DNA from: Ornithinimicrobium faecis
GTDB lineage: Bacteria > Actinomycetota > Actinomycetes > Actinomycetales > Dermatophilaceae
Length of the DNA: 64,000 nucleotides
Direction: 5' to 3'
NCBI RefSeq assembly: GCF_023923225.1
Contig: NZ_CP099489.1
Coordinates: forward strand, 1,674,001-1,738,000
This document shows, one piece after another, positions 55,390-63,736 of this stretch (its first letter is position 1; every line of letters starts with the position of its first letter). Under the pieces are notes generated by a model. It had not been told where the DNA came from. It saw nothing but the letters and a program-made list of their open reading frames with translations, and did no database searches. Made by a program: the position numbers and the translations under genes.

Positions 55390-56256
55390 ATGAGCGCGAT
55401 GGCCGGGCGATCCGAGTGCGATGGCTACGTCGAGGACCTCCAGGGTCGGCTCGTGCTATTCACAGGCAAGACTCGCATTGAGGGTAAGCACGTGAAGCGC
55501 GACGAGCTGTTCCAGACAGTGCGGAAGCGGGGCGGTCTGCCCTTGGCCGGTACGCGGAACCGAAACGTCACCCTCCTCGTCCTGGGCGAGCTCTCCGAGG
55601 ACGTCGTCACCGACCCAGTAAACCTGCGGAGCCAGAACGTCGTGTTCGTCGACGCGGAGCGGCGACGAGGCAACCACATCTGCATCGTCAACGACCGTGG
55701 GATCGCCGCCCTGCTGAGCGGCGAGAGTGCACCGTGCTTGCGCTCGCGGATGATTCACGCGGATACCGTCGAACTGAGTCTTCCGACCCCCATGCGTCCG
55801 ACCAGTCCTCGCCTTACCCCCCTGACCGTCGGCGCGACACCGGAGCATAAACCGACTGGGCTGGACCTCGATCTCTCCGGGCTCGACCGAGGTACGTCGG
55901 CCCACCAGGCGACTCTCGCGCTCCTCGTCGCACACTTGGCTCCAGTCCCCGCGATGGGGCTCACCTCGCCTCGGGTCGACGCTGCGTGGCGATCCCCCGA
56001 CGAACCGACAGTTCTGTTCGTCGCCGAGGTGAAGAGCCTGACGGGTGCCCGCCAAGACCAGCAGGTCCGTCTCGGCATCGGTCAGGTCCTGGACTACGTT
56101 CATGCGCTTCGCGAGCGTCCACCTGCACATGTATCCGTGATCAGCCCCGTTCTGGTGTTGGAGCGAGAACCAGAAGACAGACGTTGGCTTAACCTGGCAG
56201 ATTCGCTTGGACTCCTGCTGACGTGGGCGCCGAGGTTTCCGGGCCTGCGCGGATAG
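55390..56256 (+). CDS. BRCT domain fused to a PD-(D/E)XK nuclease domain
   Basis: A 288-residue two-domain protein. Residues 16-112 look like a BRCT fold: LQGRLVLFTGKTRIEGKHVK, LFQTVRKRGGLPLAG, VTLLVLGELSED and NVVFVDAERRRGNHICIVND. Residues 170-288 are a nuclease core with Asp197 (PRVDAAW), Glu213 and Lys215 (LFVAEVKSLTG) and Gln232 (GIGQVLDYVHAL), a canonical D-ExK-Q set. A Pro-rich linker joins them. BRCT modules bind DNA breaks or phosphopeptides, so break-directed cleavage or sensing is the inferred role. ATG 55390 has a CACCCT box 6 nt upstream. Confidence 0.78.
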   Translation: MSAMAGRSECDGYVEDLQGRLVLFTGKTRIEGKHVKRDELFQTVRKRGGLPLAGTRNRNVTLLVLGELSEDVVTDPVNLRSQNVVFVDAERRRGNHICIVNDRGIAALLSGESAPCLRSRMIHADTVELSLPTPMRPTSPRLTPLTVGATPEHKPTGLDLDLSGLDRGTSAHQATLALLVAHLAPVPAMGLTSPRVDAAWRSPDEPTVLFVAEVKSLTGARQDQQVRLGIGQVLDYVHALRERPPAHVSVISPVLVLEREPEDRRWLNLADSLGLLLTWAPRFPGLRG

Positions 56257-56382
56257 CCGCGCACGCGCCGCCTGAGGGCCACTCGGTTGGTCAAACGTGC
56301 CCTTGCACCGTAGGCGGCGATATGACGCAGGCGAGTCACGCCGAGCACGTTTGACCCATGTGGTCGGGTTCCTCGGGGTGGC

Positions 56383-56970
56383 TCAGCGCAACTCGCGGCG
56401 TGCCGCGATGATGTCGTCGACATAGGAGTCAATGGCGGCCTCGATCTCGGCCTCCTCACGCTCGAATGCTTCATCCTCCATGCGCTCGAACTGTTCGCGA
56501 GCGAGCACCTCGAGCTCTTGAAGGTCGAACGTGCCGAAAACCCTCCCGCTGGTCGCAATGGTGATACTCGCTCCGGGCAGCCGGCGCAATGAGCGATTCT
56601 TCTGGGGGTCTTCACCGGCTTCTGCGAGGTGGCCATTCTCGAGCACCGCCTCATCGAGGTGCTCTAGCGCGTTTCTGAGGTCGCGAAGTTTAGCATTAGC
56701 CTCCGGTAGCTCTATCCCACGCTCGCGCGCCAGCCGGCTTGTCCAACGCTCCAACTGATGGAGTGCCCAGATCAGGCTGTGCTCCTCCGTCCAGTTCTGG
56801 CGCCAGAGCGGTTCAAGCTCTGTCGCCAGGTCTCGATCCCACTCTCGGTCGAGCTGACGGTTTAACCTGGCGGCTTGTTGTTTAATCTCGCGTACACGCT
56901 GTACTTGCCTAATCGTTGATTCCGCCCACGCGCGAACGAATGTGACACACATTTCCTCAGCCTCACTCAT
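56383..56970 (-). CDS. Hypothetical helical protein with HEPN-like Rx4H motif
   Basis: A 195-residue, highly charged, mostly helical protein. ALHQLERWTSRLARERGIEL is followed by KLRDLRNALEHLDEAVLENG, where Arg99-Asn-x3-His104 fits the R(N)x4-6H active-site pattern of HEPN ribonucleases. The C-terminus is strongly acidic (FERMEDEAFEREEAEIEAAI). The family is not recognised. It is followed, on the opposite strand, by the DUF3644 HEPN protein. HEPN membership is inferred from motif and helicity only. Confidence 0.6.
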   Translation of the reverse strand: MSEAEEMCVTFVRAWAESTIRQVQRVREIKQQAARLNRQLDREWDRDLATELEPLWRQNWTEEHSLIWALHQLERWTSRLARERGIELPEANAKLRDLRNALEHLDEAVLENGHLAEAGEDPQKNRSLRRLPGASITIATSGRVFGTFDLQELEVLAREQFERMEDEAFEREEAEIEAAIDSYVDDIIAARRELR

Positions 56971-57223
56971 GCATATATCCTCGCAGTCGGCATATTAGGG
57001 GCTCCTCATCGGCGGAGGGCTAAACCTATCACCCCACCCTCAAAGACGAAGAGCCACTTTGGACCCATGGCTGACCTCTTACGTCGTCGCGGAGTGTACT
57101 GAGGGGCGAGGCTGTAGCTTCCACTACGGGTAACGCTTGCGTCGACCCTCCACCTGTCGGTGGCGTTGTGCTACTGAGAGGGATGTGCATACTGCGAGGA
57201 CCTATCAATAGGGAGGCCACACC

Positions 57224-58228
57224 GTGGGCGCACCGTACGTCTCGATCAAGCGTCTGGCCGACAACTCGCTCTCAGCGATGCTGTCGGCTGTGGAGGTCTA
57301 CAACAAGCCGCAGATGACCTACCGCGACGAAGTCGCCGTCATGCTAGTCGTTAACGCGTGGGAGTTGGCGCTTAAGGCGACGCTGCGCCAGAAGAACCGT
57401 TCGATTTTCTATCCGAAACAGCGAGGTGAGCGTTACAGGTCAATAGGCATCGACGACGCGCTCGGAAGGGTCAGCGCCAGAAATCTCTGGCCGGCTGACA
57501 TCGACGGTCCGGCAGCCACCGCGAACATCAAGGCGCTCACCGAGTACCGCGACCGTGCGATCCACCTTTACAACGCCCAAGGGCTTGGGGCAGTCCTCTA
57601 TCCGTACTTGCAGCAGAACGTCTTGAATTACCGCGACTTCATGTTGGCCAAGTTCAAGAAGGACCTGGCGGACTCCATGACATGGCAGTTGCTCCCACTT
57701 GGAGCGGCGGCACCGGCCGACGCGGTGCAGTTCATGAAGGTCGACCGCAACTCGACGATGGTCGTTGAGGTTGAGGAGTTCATTAAGGAACTGCGCCACC
57801 TTATGGACGAGGCGCAGGATTCCGGTGGCGATATGGCGCGAGTCGCCACGATGTACGACATCAACATGCAGTCGGTGAAGAAGATGTCGAGCGCGGACCT
57901 GGTGGTGGCGGTCTCCCCGACGGCCGATGGGCAGATCGCCGTCCGCAAGACCGATCCGAACCAGACCCACCCGTACAGCGCCACGGAGCTGCTCAAGAAG
58001 GTCAACACGAGGCGGAAGGGCCGAAAGCTGACCAGCTACGACGTCCAGGTAATCTGCTGGAAGGAGTCGCTGCGAGACAACACCAAGTACGCCTGGAAGC
58101 ACAGCAACGGCGCATCGCACGTCTGGTCTGGCGACGCGCTCTCGTACTTGGCGTCGCTCTCAGATGAGCGCTACAACGCTCTTCGGTCCGAGTTTGTTGC
58201 CCACCGTCGAGCGATGGCGAATGGGTAG
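57224..58228 (+). CDS. DUF3644 (HEPN-clan) protein
   Basis: A 334-residue protein. The N-terminus AMLSAVEVYNKPQMTYRDEV, then AVMLVVNAWELALKATL, is the DUF3644 signature. LTEYRDRAIHLYNAQG supplies an Rx4H motif (Arg109-His114), as expected for HEPN ribonucleases. The C-terminal third (SYDVQVICWKESLRDNTKYA, HSNGASHVWSGDALSYLASL) may bind nucleic acid. GTG 57224 has GGGAGG at 57211-57216, a strong ribosome-binding site. DUF3644 proteins occur in defence islands. The flanking genes on both sides are HEPN-like too and lie on the opposite strand. Confidence 0.8.
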   Translation: MGAPYVSIKRLADNSLSAMLSAVEVYNKPQMTYRDEVAVMLVVNAWELALKATLRQKNRSIFYPKQRGERYRSIGIDDALGRVSARNLWPADIDGPAATANIKALTEYRDRAIHLYNAQGLGAVLYPYLQQNVLNYRDFMLAKFKKDLADSMTWQLLPLGAAAPADAVQFMKVDRNSTMVVEVEEFIKELRHLMDEAQDSGGDMARVATMYDINMQSVKKMSSADLVVAVSPTADGQIAVRKTDPNQTHPYSATELLKKVNTRRKGRKLTSYDVQVICWKESLRDNTKYAWKHSNGASHVWSGDALSYLASLSDERYNALRSEFVAHRRAMANG

Positions 58229-58456
58229 GGGAGTGCGCGCCTCAGCACGACCTTCTCGGCAGAGTAGTGTTGTCACTATCCTCCTGGGCGGCCTCGCGCC
58301 GGCGCGCAAAACTACCCGACTCGCCTGTAGTCTATTCTGGGCGAAACGCGGCGTTGTGGGTCAAGTTCATTCGGCTGCGACCAACCACCGTCGAGTTGGT
58401 GAGGTCACGGCAGGTCTGAGTGGCGCCGAGGTTAGTCTCTGAGACTATGAGCACGT

Positions 58457-59755
58457 TCACCAGCGATCTCTGAGGACCGCCTTCTTGAGTCCGAGTCGCA
58501 AAGCGATCCAGGCGCGGAGCAACTGCACCCCCTGTTGGTAGTGCTCAGCCTTCGTCGCGGGAGCGACGGGTGCGCGGTTCGCATGCTTCACCGAGTTGTA
58601 CGAGTCCGCGAAGTCCTGAGCGAAGTTGGTCGTTCCGAACGTGACGGCATTGCCGGTCTCCACCAAGAGGAACTCGACTCGACTCTTGACGCTTGTTGAG
58701 TTCGCTGAGGCAGGTGGACGCCCAGAATCGATCAGTGCTTGGTAGCCGACCGCCTCCATTGCGATGCCCAATTGCATCATGTGGGCATCGACAGTCGCTC
58801 CCGCAAGGTCGAGTAGGCGGACCAAGGGGTCGAGGCCACGCGCATACTGATTTGTGAGCTTGAGCCAACGCCCAACCCCCGCTCGGCCGATGTCAGCGTA
58901 GTTGAATAGGAACCGGTCGCTGACCGTCCATGTCGCCTCGGACATAGAGGTGACGGCCGTCCGAACCGCGTACCAAGGTTGCCGCTCCACCCCACTCAGA
59001 GTGAAGGTCTCCTTCGTGCTCGCGGCCTCGTGGGACTGGAAGTCCAGGGGCTTCCAGGCGGCGATCCGCAAGAGGTCCCGTACTCCAAAATGCAGAGTGA
59101 GGTGATCGCTCCATTCGCGTGGGGCCTTTGCGAAGGTCTGGAGAAACACCTGACTTCGATAGGTCACCTCCGGGGTCTGCTGTCCGGAGCTGGTAGCCCG
59201 GGCCATGGCGCGTAGGTTCAGCGCGCGACCTAGCTCCATGTCGTCGACAGGAGTGGCGCTGGTAGTCATCGCACGGCCCGAGCCGTCCTTCTTGAAACTG
59301 ACGGTGGACCTGAGAGCTGAGTACCCCAGCCAGTAGGCCAGACCGTCGATCTCCGAGCGGAGGCCGTTAGGCTTGACATAGTGCTTCGCCAAGCCGGCGC
59401 CCTCAATGGCAAAGGACGCTCGGATCATTCCGACTCCTGCGTCGGGACATTGGCCGCCGAACCTCTGCGTTGATGGCCCGCTTCGGCAACCGATGAGTCC
59501 GACCGTCCCCTTATTGTCGTAGTAGTCGAGTTCGCTCGGCGGGCTGTAACTGTGCTTGGTGCGGTCGGGGTCGTCTGCGAACATCGTGCCCTGACTCCAC
59601 CAGCGGCCTCTCAGATCAGCGCTCCACACGTGATAAGGAACCCTGACGCGGACACCGAGGCTGTCATGCTCGTAGAGCGCGGTCATGAGTTCGGTGTCGG
59701 GGTCACCGTCGACCAGAAACCCGATCCGGGGCTGTACTGTCTGCGGGTCAGGCAT
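58457..59755 (-). CDS. ApeA-like protein with C-terminal HEPN-like domain
   Basis: A 432-residue protein. The N-terminal 250 residues form a beta-rich domain (ADLRGRWWSQGTMFADDPDR, KGTVGLIGC, GMIRASFAIEGAGLAKHYVK, EIDGLAYWLG) resembling the ApeA N-terminal domain. Residues 300-432 are helical and end in FADSYNSVKHANRAPVAPAT and LLRAWIALRLGL, the layout of ApeA-type HEPN domains. The usual Arg of the RxxxxH motif is not evident; the YNSVKH segment keeps only the His. ApeA is an abortive-infection nuclease, so a phage-defence role is inferred. Moderate confidence: no profile search was possible. Confidence 0.62.
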   Translation of the reverse strand: MPDPQTVQPRIGFLVDGDPDTELMTALYEHDSLGVRVRVPYHVWSADLRGRWWSQGTMFADDPDRTKHSYSPPSELDYYDNKGTVGLIGCRSGPSTQRFGGQCPDAGVGMIRASFAIEGAGLAKHYVKPNGLRSEIDGLAYWLGYSALRSTVSFKKDGSGRAMTTSATPVDDMELGRALNLRAMARATSSGQQTPEVTYRSQVFLQTFAKAPREWSDHLTLHFGVRDLLRIAAWKPLDFQSHEAASTKETFTLSGVERQPWYAVRTAVTSMSEATWTVSDRFLFNYADIGRAGVGRWLKLTNQYARGLDPLVRLLDLAGATVDAHMMQLGIAMEAVGYQALIDSGRPPASANSTSVKSRVEFLLVETGNAVTFGTTNFAQDFADSYNSVKHANRAPVAPATKAEHYQQGVQLLRAWIALRLGLKKAVLRDRW

Positions 59756-59906
59756 CTGCGTTCAAAGCCTCCCTCGCCACCCCGGCGTCGCACAGACCGG
59801 TGGGCACAAAAATCAACAAGACGGGCATCCAACGATGCAAGCGTGTCGTTGGGTCTAGGCATTGTGCCTCAAACTGGGCGGAATGCCCGTGGGCCGGGGT
59901 GCCGAG

Positions 59907-60830
59907 CTAGACGCCGGCGACATATGCGGTGAGGAAGTGGACTCCGTGGCGGTCGAGGTTGCCGCGGGCTCGGTCGTAGTGCTCGGTGGTTCTGGGGTCG
60001 GCATGTCTGGCGAGGATCTGGGCGTCGCGCAGGGGCACTCCGGGGTCCAGGGCGTTGGTGATGGCAGCGTGCCGTAGCGAGTGAGGACTGATGTGGCGCG
60101 GGATCTGCGCCGTCTTTGCGATCCGTGCGACCATCCGGTAGACATCGCGCCGGTCGAGGGGGTGGCCAGAGATCGGGCGCAGCACCAGTGGGCCGGCGGT
60201 GCGCTCGACTCGCCAGGCTTCGAGGACGCGAAGCACTGGGACGGTGAGAGGCATGGTCGCTGGCTTGTTGCCCTTGCCGATGAGGCGCAGGACGCGGTGT
60301 CCGCGCAGGGTGTCGGCGTAGTCCTCGATCTGCCCTGCTGCGGCCTCGGACGCGCGCAGGGCGTTGATCCCCAGTAGGTAGGCCAGCGCGACGTGATGGA
60401 CGGTGATCATCTGGGCTACTTGGAGGAAGCGGATCAGCTCCAGCCGGTCCAAGCCCTGGGTGCGCGACTCATCTCGGTGGACCTTCGGGAGCTGGGCGTA
60501 CACGGCAGGGTCGGCCGGGATGGTGCCATCGATGTGCGCGAACCGGAAGTATCCCCGAACAGCGTGCATCATCGTGTTCACCGCGGAGTCCATCAGGCCT
60601 GCTTCTCCGAGCTGGCGGATATAGAGCTCAACGTGCGCTCGTTGTATCCCGACGAGCGGGTCCACTCCGTTGGTCTCGCACCAGGCGAACCAGCGAGCCA
60701 GTTGCGTCGTATACAGGCCGTGGGTAGCTCCGGAGTAACGAGCCAGGAACGACACTGCCGCAAGTTGCGCGGTGCTCATCGTGGACGGCTGGAACGGCAG
60801 CACCGTCTTCGAACTCGTTGTGGTGGTCAT
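59907..60830 (-). CDS. Tyrosine recombinase/integrase
   Basis: A 307-residue site-specific recombinase. A core-binding SAM-like domain spans residues 25-100 (VSFLARYSGATHGLYTTQLA, NTMMHAVRGYFRFAHIDGTI). The catalytic domain has the full set: Arg159 (INALRASEAA), Lys189 (GKGNKPATM), His250 and Arg253 (SPHSLRHAA), His276 (ILARHADPR) and Tyr285 (TTEHYDRARG). The start ATG 60830 is chosen over the longer open frame to 60953. It is not phage-sized and no att site or tRNA is next to it, but its place at the edge of the nuclease-rich region suggests it mobilised part of it. Confidence 0.9.
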   Translation of the reverse strand: MTTTTSSKTVLPFQPSTMSTAQLAAVSFLARYSGATHGLYTTQLARWFAWCETNGVDPLVGIQRAHVELYIRQLGEAGLMDSAVNTMMHAVRGYFRFAHIDGTIPADPAVYAQLPKVHRDESRTQGLDRLELIRFLQVAQMITVHHVALAYLLGINALRASEAAAGQIEDYADTLRGHRVLRLIGKGNKPATMPLTVPVLRVLEAWRVERTAGPLVLRPISGHPLDRRDVYRMVARIAKTAQIPRHISPHSLRHAAITNALDPGVPLRDAQILARHADPRTTEHYDRARGNLDRHGVHFLTAYVAGV

Positions 60831-60910
60831 GGTCGCCTTCTGCGGCGACCTGGCTCGAGGCCTCGGCCGATACCCGCCGCTGGCGCGACGAGGCGCTGAA
60901 CCCTTTGAGA

Positions 60911-61338
60911 CTACGCCGAACGGACACGCGTCCCCTCGCGGTGGAATGGGCACCTAGTTGCTGACGCCCCATTGCGAGGGGTCAGGGGGCTGCCACAAAG
61001 TCGAACTTGATCGTCATCGGAGACCGCCCACACGTAGACCCTGAGACGGTTCCTCATCCACTCTGGGACACGGAGCGCCACGGCGACTGCCTGTTCAGGA
61101 ATCACGACATCAAGGACTGCGTCCGCCCCTTCCTCAGGAACGCGTCGCAGGACCTGACCGTAAAGGGTGTCGACGTCGCTGACCATCGTTTCGGTTCTGC
61201 CCTTTGCCTCTGCGTAGAGCGTTCCCGAGCCCTTCGTCGCCTTGACGTCGGCGAAGTCGACCTACCGCTAGACAACCCAACCGTCGCGCTCGAGGAATGT
61301 GCAGAAGGCCCCACCACCCGGGCCTCGTCCCCTCTCAT
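60911..61338 (-). pseudogene. Broken PD-(D/E)XK-like nuclease gene
   Basis: Read leftward from ATG 61338 (GGGAGG upstream), MRGDEARVV shifts frame at a GTGGTGGGG run into GAFCTFLERDGWVV. It then meets TAG-CGG-TAG and continues VDFADVKATKGSGTLYAEAK, GRTETMVSDVDTLYGQVLRR and VPEWMRNRLRVYVWAV to a stop at 60911. The block FLERDGW...D-x-K-AT...EAKG...YGQ is a typical restriction-like fold. One frameshift and two stops make it inactive. It explains the 530-bp gap between the integrase and the next gene. Confidence 0.68.
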
Positions 61339-61486
61339 GACCGGCCTCCCTTGTATTGCGACGCGACCAGCATGGCTCAGTGTGGCGTGGGGCGGCACAG
61401 CCGAGCCGTTGCGCGGCGATGCGACGCGGTGTCGATTGGGACCTACGCGTCGAACGCCAGGGCGAATGAGCCGCCATTATGGATCC

Positions 61487-62293
61487 GTGACCGACGACAT
61501 CAACAACGATCGTGAAGACCTTCTTGCTCTGGGCGCTGAGATCTCGGGCGCTACCGCGGGTACCGCAGCGGGCCTCTTCATCGGTGGTCCCGCTGGCGCC
61601 TTGGCAGGCGCGGCCATTGGCCCCGCTGCGGCTGAAGGGCTTCGATGGGCCATCGCAGAAGTGGGTGATCGCGTTCTGGGCCGCAGAGGTCGGCAACGGG
61701 CAATGAGTGCAGCGATCTATGCTGGTCAGCACTTAGAGGAACTGCGGAGCCAGGGCGCCGAGCTCCGGAGCGACGGCTTCTTCGAGAGACAGGACGAGGG
61801 CCTAAGTTCTTCGGAGGAGATGGCCGAGGGCGTTCTACTCGCGGCCCAAGGCAGCTTCGAGGAGCACAAGATTCGACATATCGGCTACCTGTACGCGAAC
61901 ACGGCAGTCGATGACGGGATCGACCGCTACCTGGCGGGGATGGCGCTTAAGAGGGCCGGAGAGATGACCTGGCGTCAGTACGTTCTTCTCGCAATGGTTG
62001 GATCCCGGAACGAAATTGATTTACCTCAAGGTGAGCTCTCTGACGACCCGGGTGCGTGGTCCGCCTGGGGAGCGCTAAGCGAGTTGCGCGATCTCTTTAA
62101 TGCGCGTTATATCCATGCTGGTCAGGAGCGGACAGACCGGTTTGGCCTCCCCTTTCCAGGTCAACAGCTGACTGAACTTCGCCTGACCACTCAGGGGCAG
62201 TTGCTCCATCACCTGCTGTCGTTGAAGTTGATTCCACCTTCAGAGGTGCTGCAAGTCCGGGATCTACTAGGGACTCGAACCAATCGGGAGTGA
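61487..62293 (+). CDS. Hypothetical protein with glycine-zipper membrane segment
   Basis: A protein of about 268 residues starting at GTG 61487 (CATTAT box 6 nt upstream). Residues 15-55 form a Gly/Ala-rich hydrophobic stretch (LGAEISGATAGTAAGLFIGG, PAGALAGAAIGPAAAEGLRW) able to insert in membranes. The rest is a soluble helical domain (GFFERQDEGLSSSEEMAEGV, GMALKRAGEMTWRQYVLLAM). I do not recognise the family. A glycine-zipper plus a cytoplasmic sensor could be a membrane effector, but this is speculation. The open frame extends to 61007, but that part overlaps the nuclease remnant and is not conserved-looking. Confidence 0.62.
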   Translation: MTDDINNDREDLLALGAEISGATAGTAAGLFIGGPAGALAGAAIGPAAAEGLRWAIAEVGDRVLGRRGRQRAMSAAIYAGQHLEELRSQGAELRSDGFFERQDEGLSSSEEMAEGVLLAAQGSFEEHKIRHIGYLYANTAVDDGIDRYLAGMALKRAGEMTWRQYVLLAMVGSRNEIDLPQGELSDDPGAWSAWGALSELRDLFNARYIHAGQERTDRFGLPFPGQQLTELRLTTQGQLLHHLLSLKLIPPSEVLQVRDLLGTRTNRE

Positions 62294-62374
62294 AGCAAGA
62301 TGGATCCGACTGCCCTGCACTACGTCGGATCGCGGTGGTGTGACGCCCTTCCACGCGCCTCCAGCCCAGTTGAG

Positions 62375-62838
62375 TCAGTCGACGCCGAACCACGCGTCGG
62401 CTGCGGCTTGAAGACCATCGTCCGGCGGTTCCGGCTCCACACCGTAGAACTTCCACGCGTATCCGTACGGATCCTCGACCTCCACGTAAACGCTCGCCCC
62501 ACGGGGCAGACTCCGGGCCTTCAGCAATGATGAATCCTGCGGCCACGGCGAGTCGGGTGGCCTCGTCTACATCCGCCAGTTCGATGCCGATGTTCACGCC
62601 GAGTCCACGTGGGCCGGACCTGGTCAGCTGCTCGCGCGCACTGTCGGGGAACGGCATCCCCTCCAACGCGTCAACGAGCAACTGCAAGAGTCCTCTTCTC
62701 AGGGTCGCCATCAGCACGAGTCCGTTCGGATCCGGGACCATCCCAATCTGCACGAAGCCGAGTTGCCCGTACAACGCCGCGGCGGCGGCAACGTCGTCGA
62801 CCCGTAGTGCCACGCGCACTGGGGGGTTCGTCGCTCAT
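62375..62838 (-). pseudogene. Frameshifted VOC-family (glyoxalase/bleomycin-resistance-like) protein
   Basis: The product would begin MSDEPP at ATG 62838 and continue VRVALRVDDVAAAAALYGQL, LQLLVDALEGMPFPDSAREQ, LGVNIGIELADVDEATRLAV and AEGPESAPWGER, then VYVEVEDPYGYAWKFYGVEP to a TGA at 62375. Two breaks exist: six C (62821-62826, G on plus) instead of five near the start, and a 1-nt loss near 62,490 (GAGCGTTTACG). A GTG at 62819 could restart after the first break. The VOC core is otherwise intact, so recent decay or sequencing error is likely. Confidence 0.72.
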
Positions 62839-62963
62839 TCAGCGACCGTAGCGTGCTCGGCCGCGGCACCGAGCAGGTCATCACGGATCGCCTGGTCGCG
62901 GGGCGGCCCGTTCTGGGCGGAATGACTCGCGGGCCCTCTTGTGCCTGCACGCCCAGTGGAGGC

Positions 62964-63698
62964 TCAGACCTCAGGGTTGATGAATACCGTCGTCTGGCTG
63001 CCGACGAGCTCATAGCCCAACACCTGCGCCATGCGCTTGGACGCCTCGTTGTCCCACCGGGCACGCCACTGAGGGATCAGCCCGGCGTCGAGGGCGGCGT
63101 TGGTGCCGACGGCTGCGGCGAGGACGCCGTAGCCACGGCCGCGGGCGGCCGGGCTGGTCAGCACGCCCATGTGGGCCAGCCGGTCGGCCCAGACCACATA
63201 GCCCGAGCCGGCCAAGGGCGCCGCCGCCTCGGCCTCAGGCCCCTGATCGTCGCCTACTTCGGCCACAGCACTGTCAGGATGATCCAGGAGGACCCAGCGG
63301 TGCGGCATACTGCCGAGACCGACCTCATCGACGTCGGCGGGGGAGCAGGCGTCCTCGAGGGCCACGACCGCGGCCTCGTCCTGTGTAGCGGGCAGGTCGG
63401 CGTGCTCGACGCGGGCTTCGGTGTAGGACAACTCAGCGGCGCCGAGCGGGCGGGCGCCGTGGTCGGAGGCGAGCCGCATGAGCACCGGCAACAGGCTCAA
63501 CTCGTCATCGCTCAGGTTGGTCGCACGTTGCAGGGCCCACGCCGGGCCGCTGAAGACACCCTGCCCGAGGACCCGCACAAACGAGACCGTCTCGGCGTCG
63601 GGGGTGAGCCGCAGGATGCGGTCCCCGCCGTCCAGCGCCTCGACGTCGAGCAGTTCAGCCCACGCTTGGCGGATGGCTTGCTCGGTGTCTGGCCCCAC
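62964..63698 (-). CDS. GNAT-family N-acetyltransferase
   Basis: A 244-residue protein with a C-terminal GNAT domain: LAHMGVLTSPAARGRGYGVL is the acetyl-CoA-binding motif (R-G-x-G-Y), and DNEASKRMAQVLGYELVGSQ is the closing block. The N-terminal half is a degenerate second GNAT-like domain. The substrate is unknown. The start GTG 63698 is set by a leaderless TAGGCT box (63706-63711) and lies divergent to the PEBP gene, which begins 39 bp away. Confidence 0.85.
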   Translation of the reverse strand: MGPDTEQAIRQAWAELLDVEALDGGDRILRLTPDAETVSFVRVLGQGVFSGPAWALQRATNLSDDELSLLPVLMRLASDHGARPLGAAELSYTEARVEHADLPATQDEAAVVALEDACSPADVDEVGLGSMPHRWVLLDHPDSAVAEVGDDQGPEAEAAAPLAGSGYVVWADRLAHMGVLTSPAARGRGYGVLAAAVGTNAALDAGLIPQWRARWDNEASKRMAQVLGYELVGSQTTVFINPEV

Positions 63699-63705
63699 GA
63701 CGAGC

Positions 63706-63730
63706 AGCCTATCGAGCCGGTCGATAGCCT
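63706..63730. promoter_or_regulatory. Back-to-back leaderless promoters
   Basis: TAGGCT on the minus strand (63706-63711) precedes GTG 63698 by 7 nt, and TAGCCT on the plus strand (63725-63730) precedes ATG 63737 by 6 nt. The -10 boxes of the two divergent genes are 13 bp apart, so polymerases would compete. Confidence 0.65.
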
Positions 63731-63736
63731 CGACAC

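Noticed and set aside
59907-60830. Integrase as part of an intact prophage
   Set aside because: No capsid, portal, terminase or tail genes are visible in the window; only scattered remnants.
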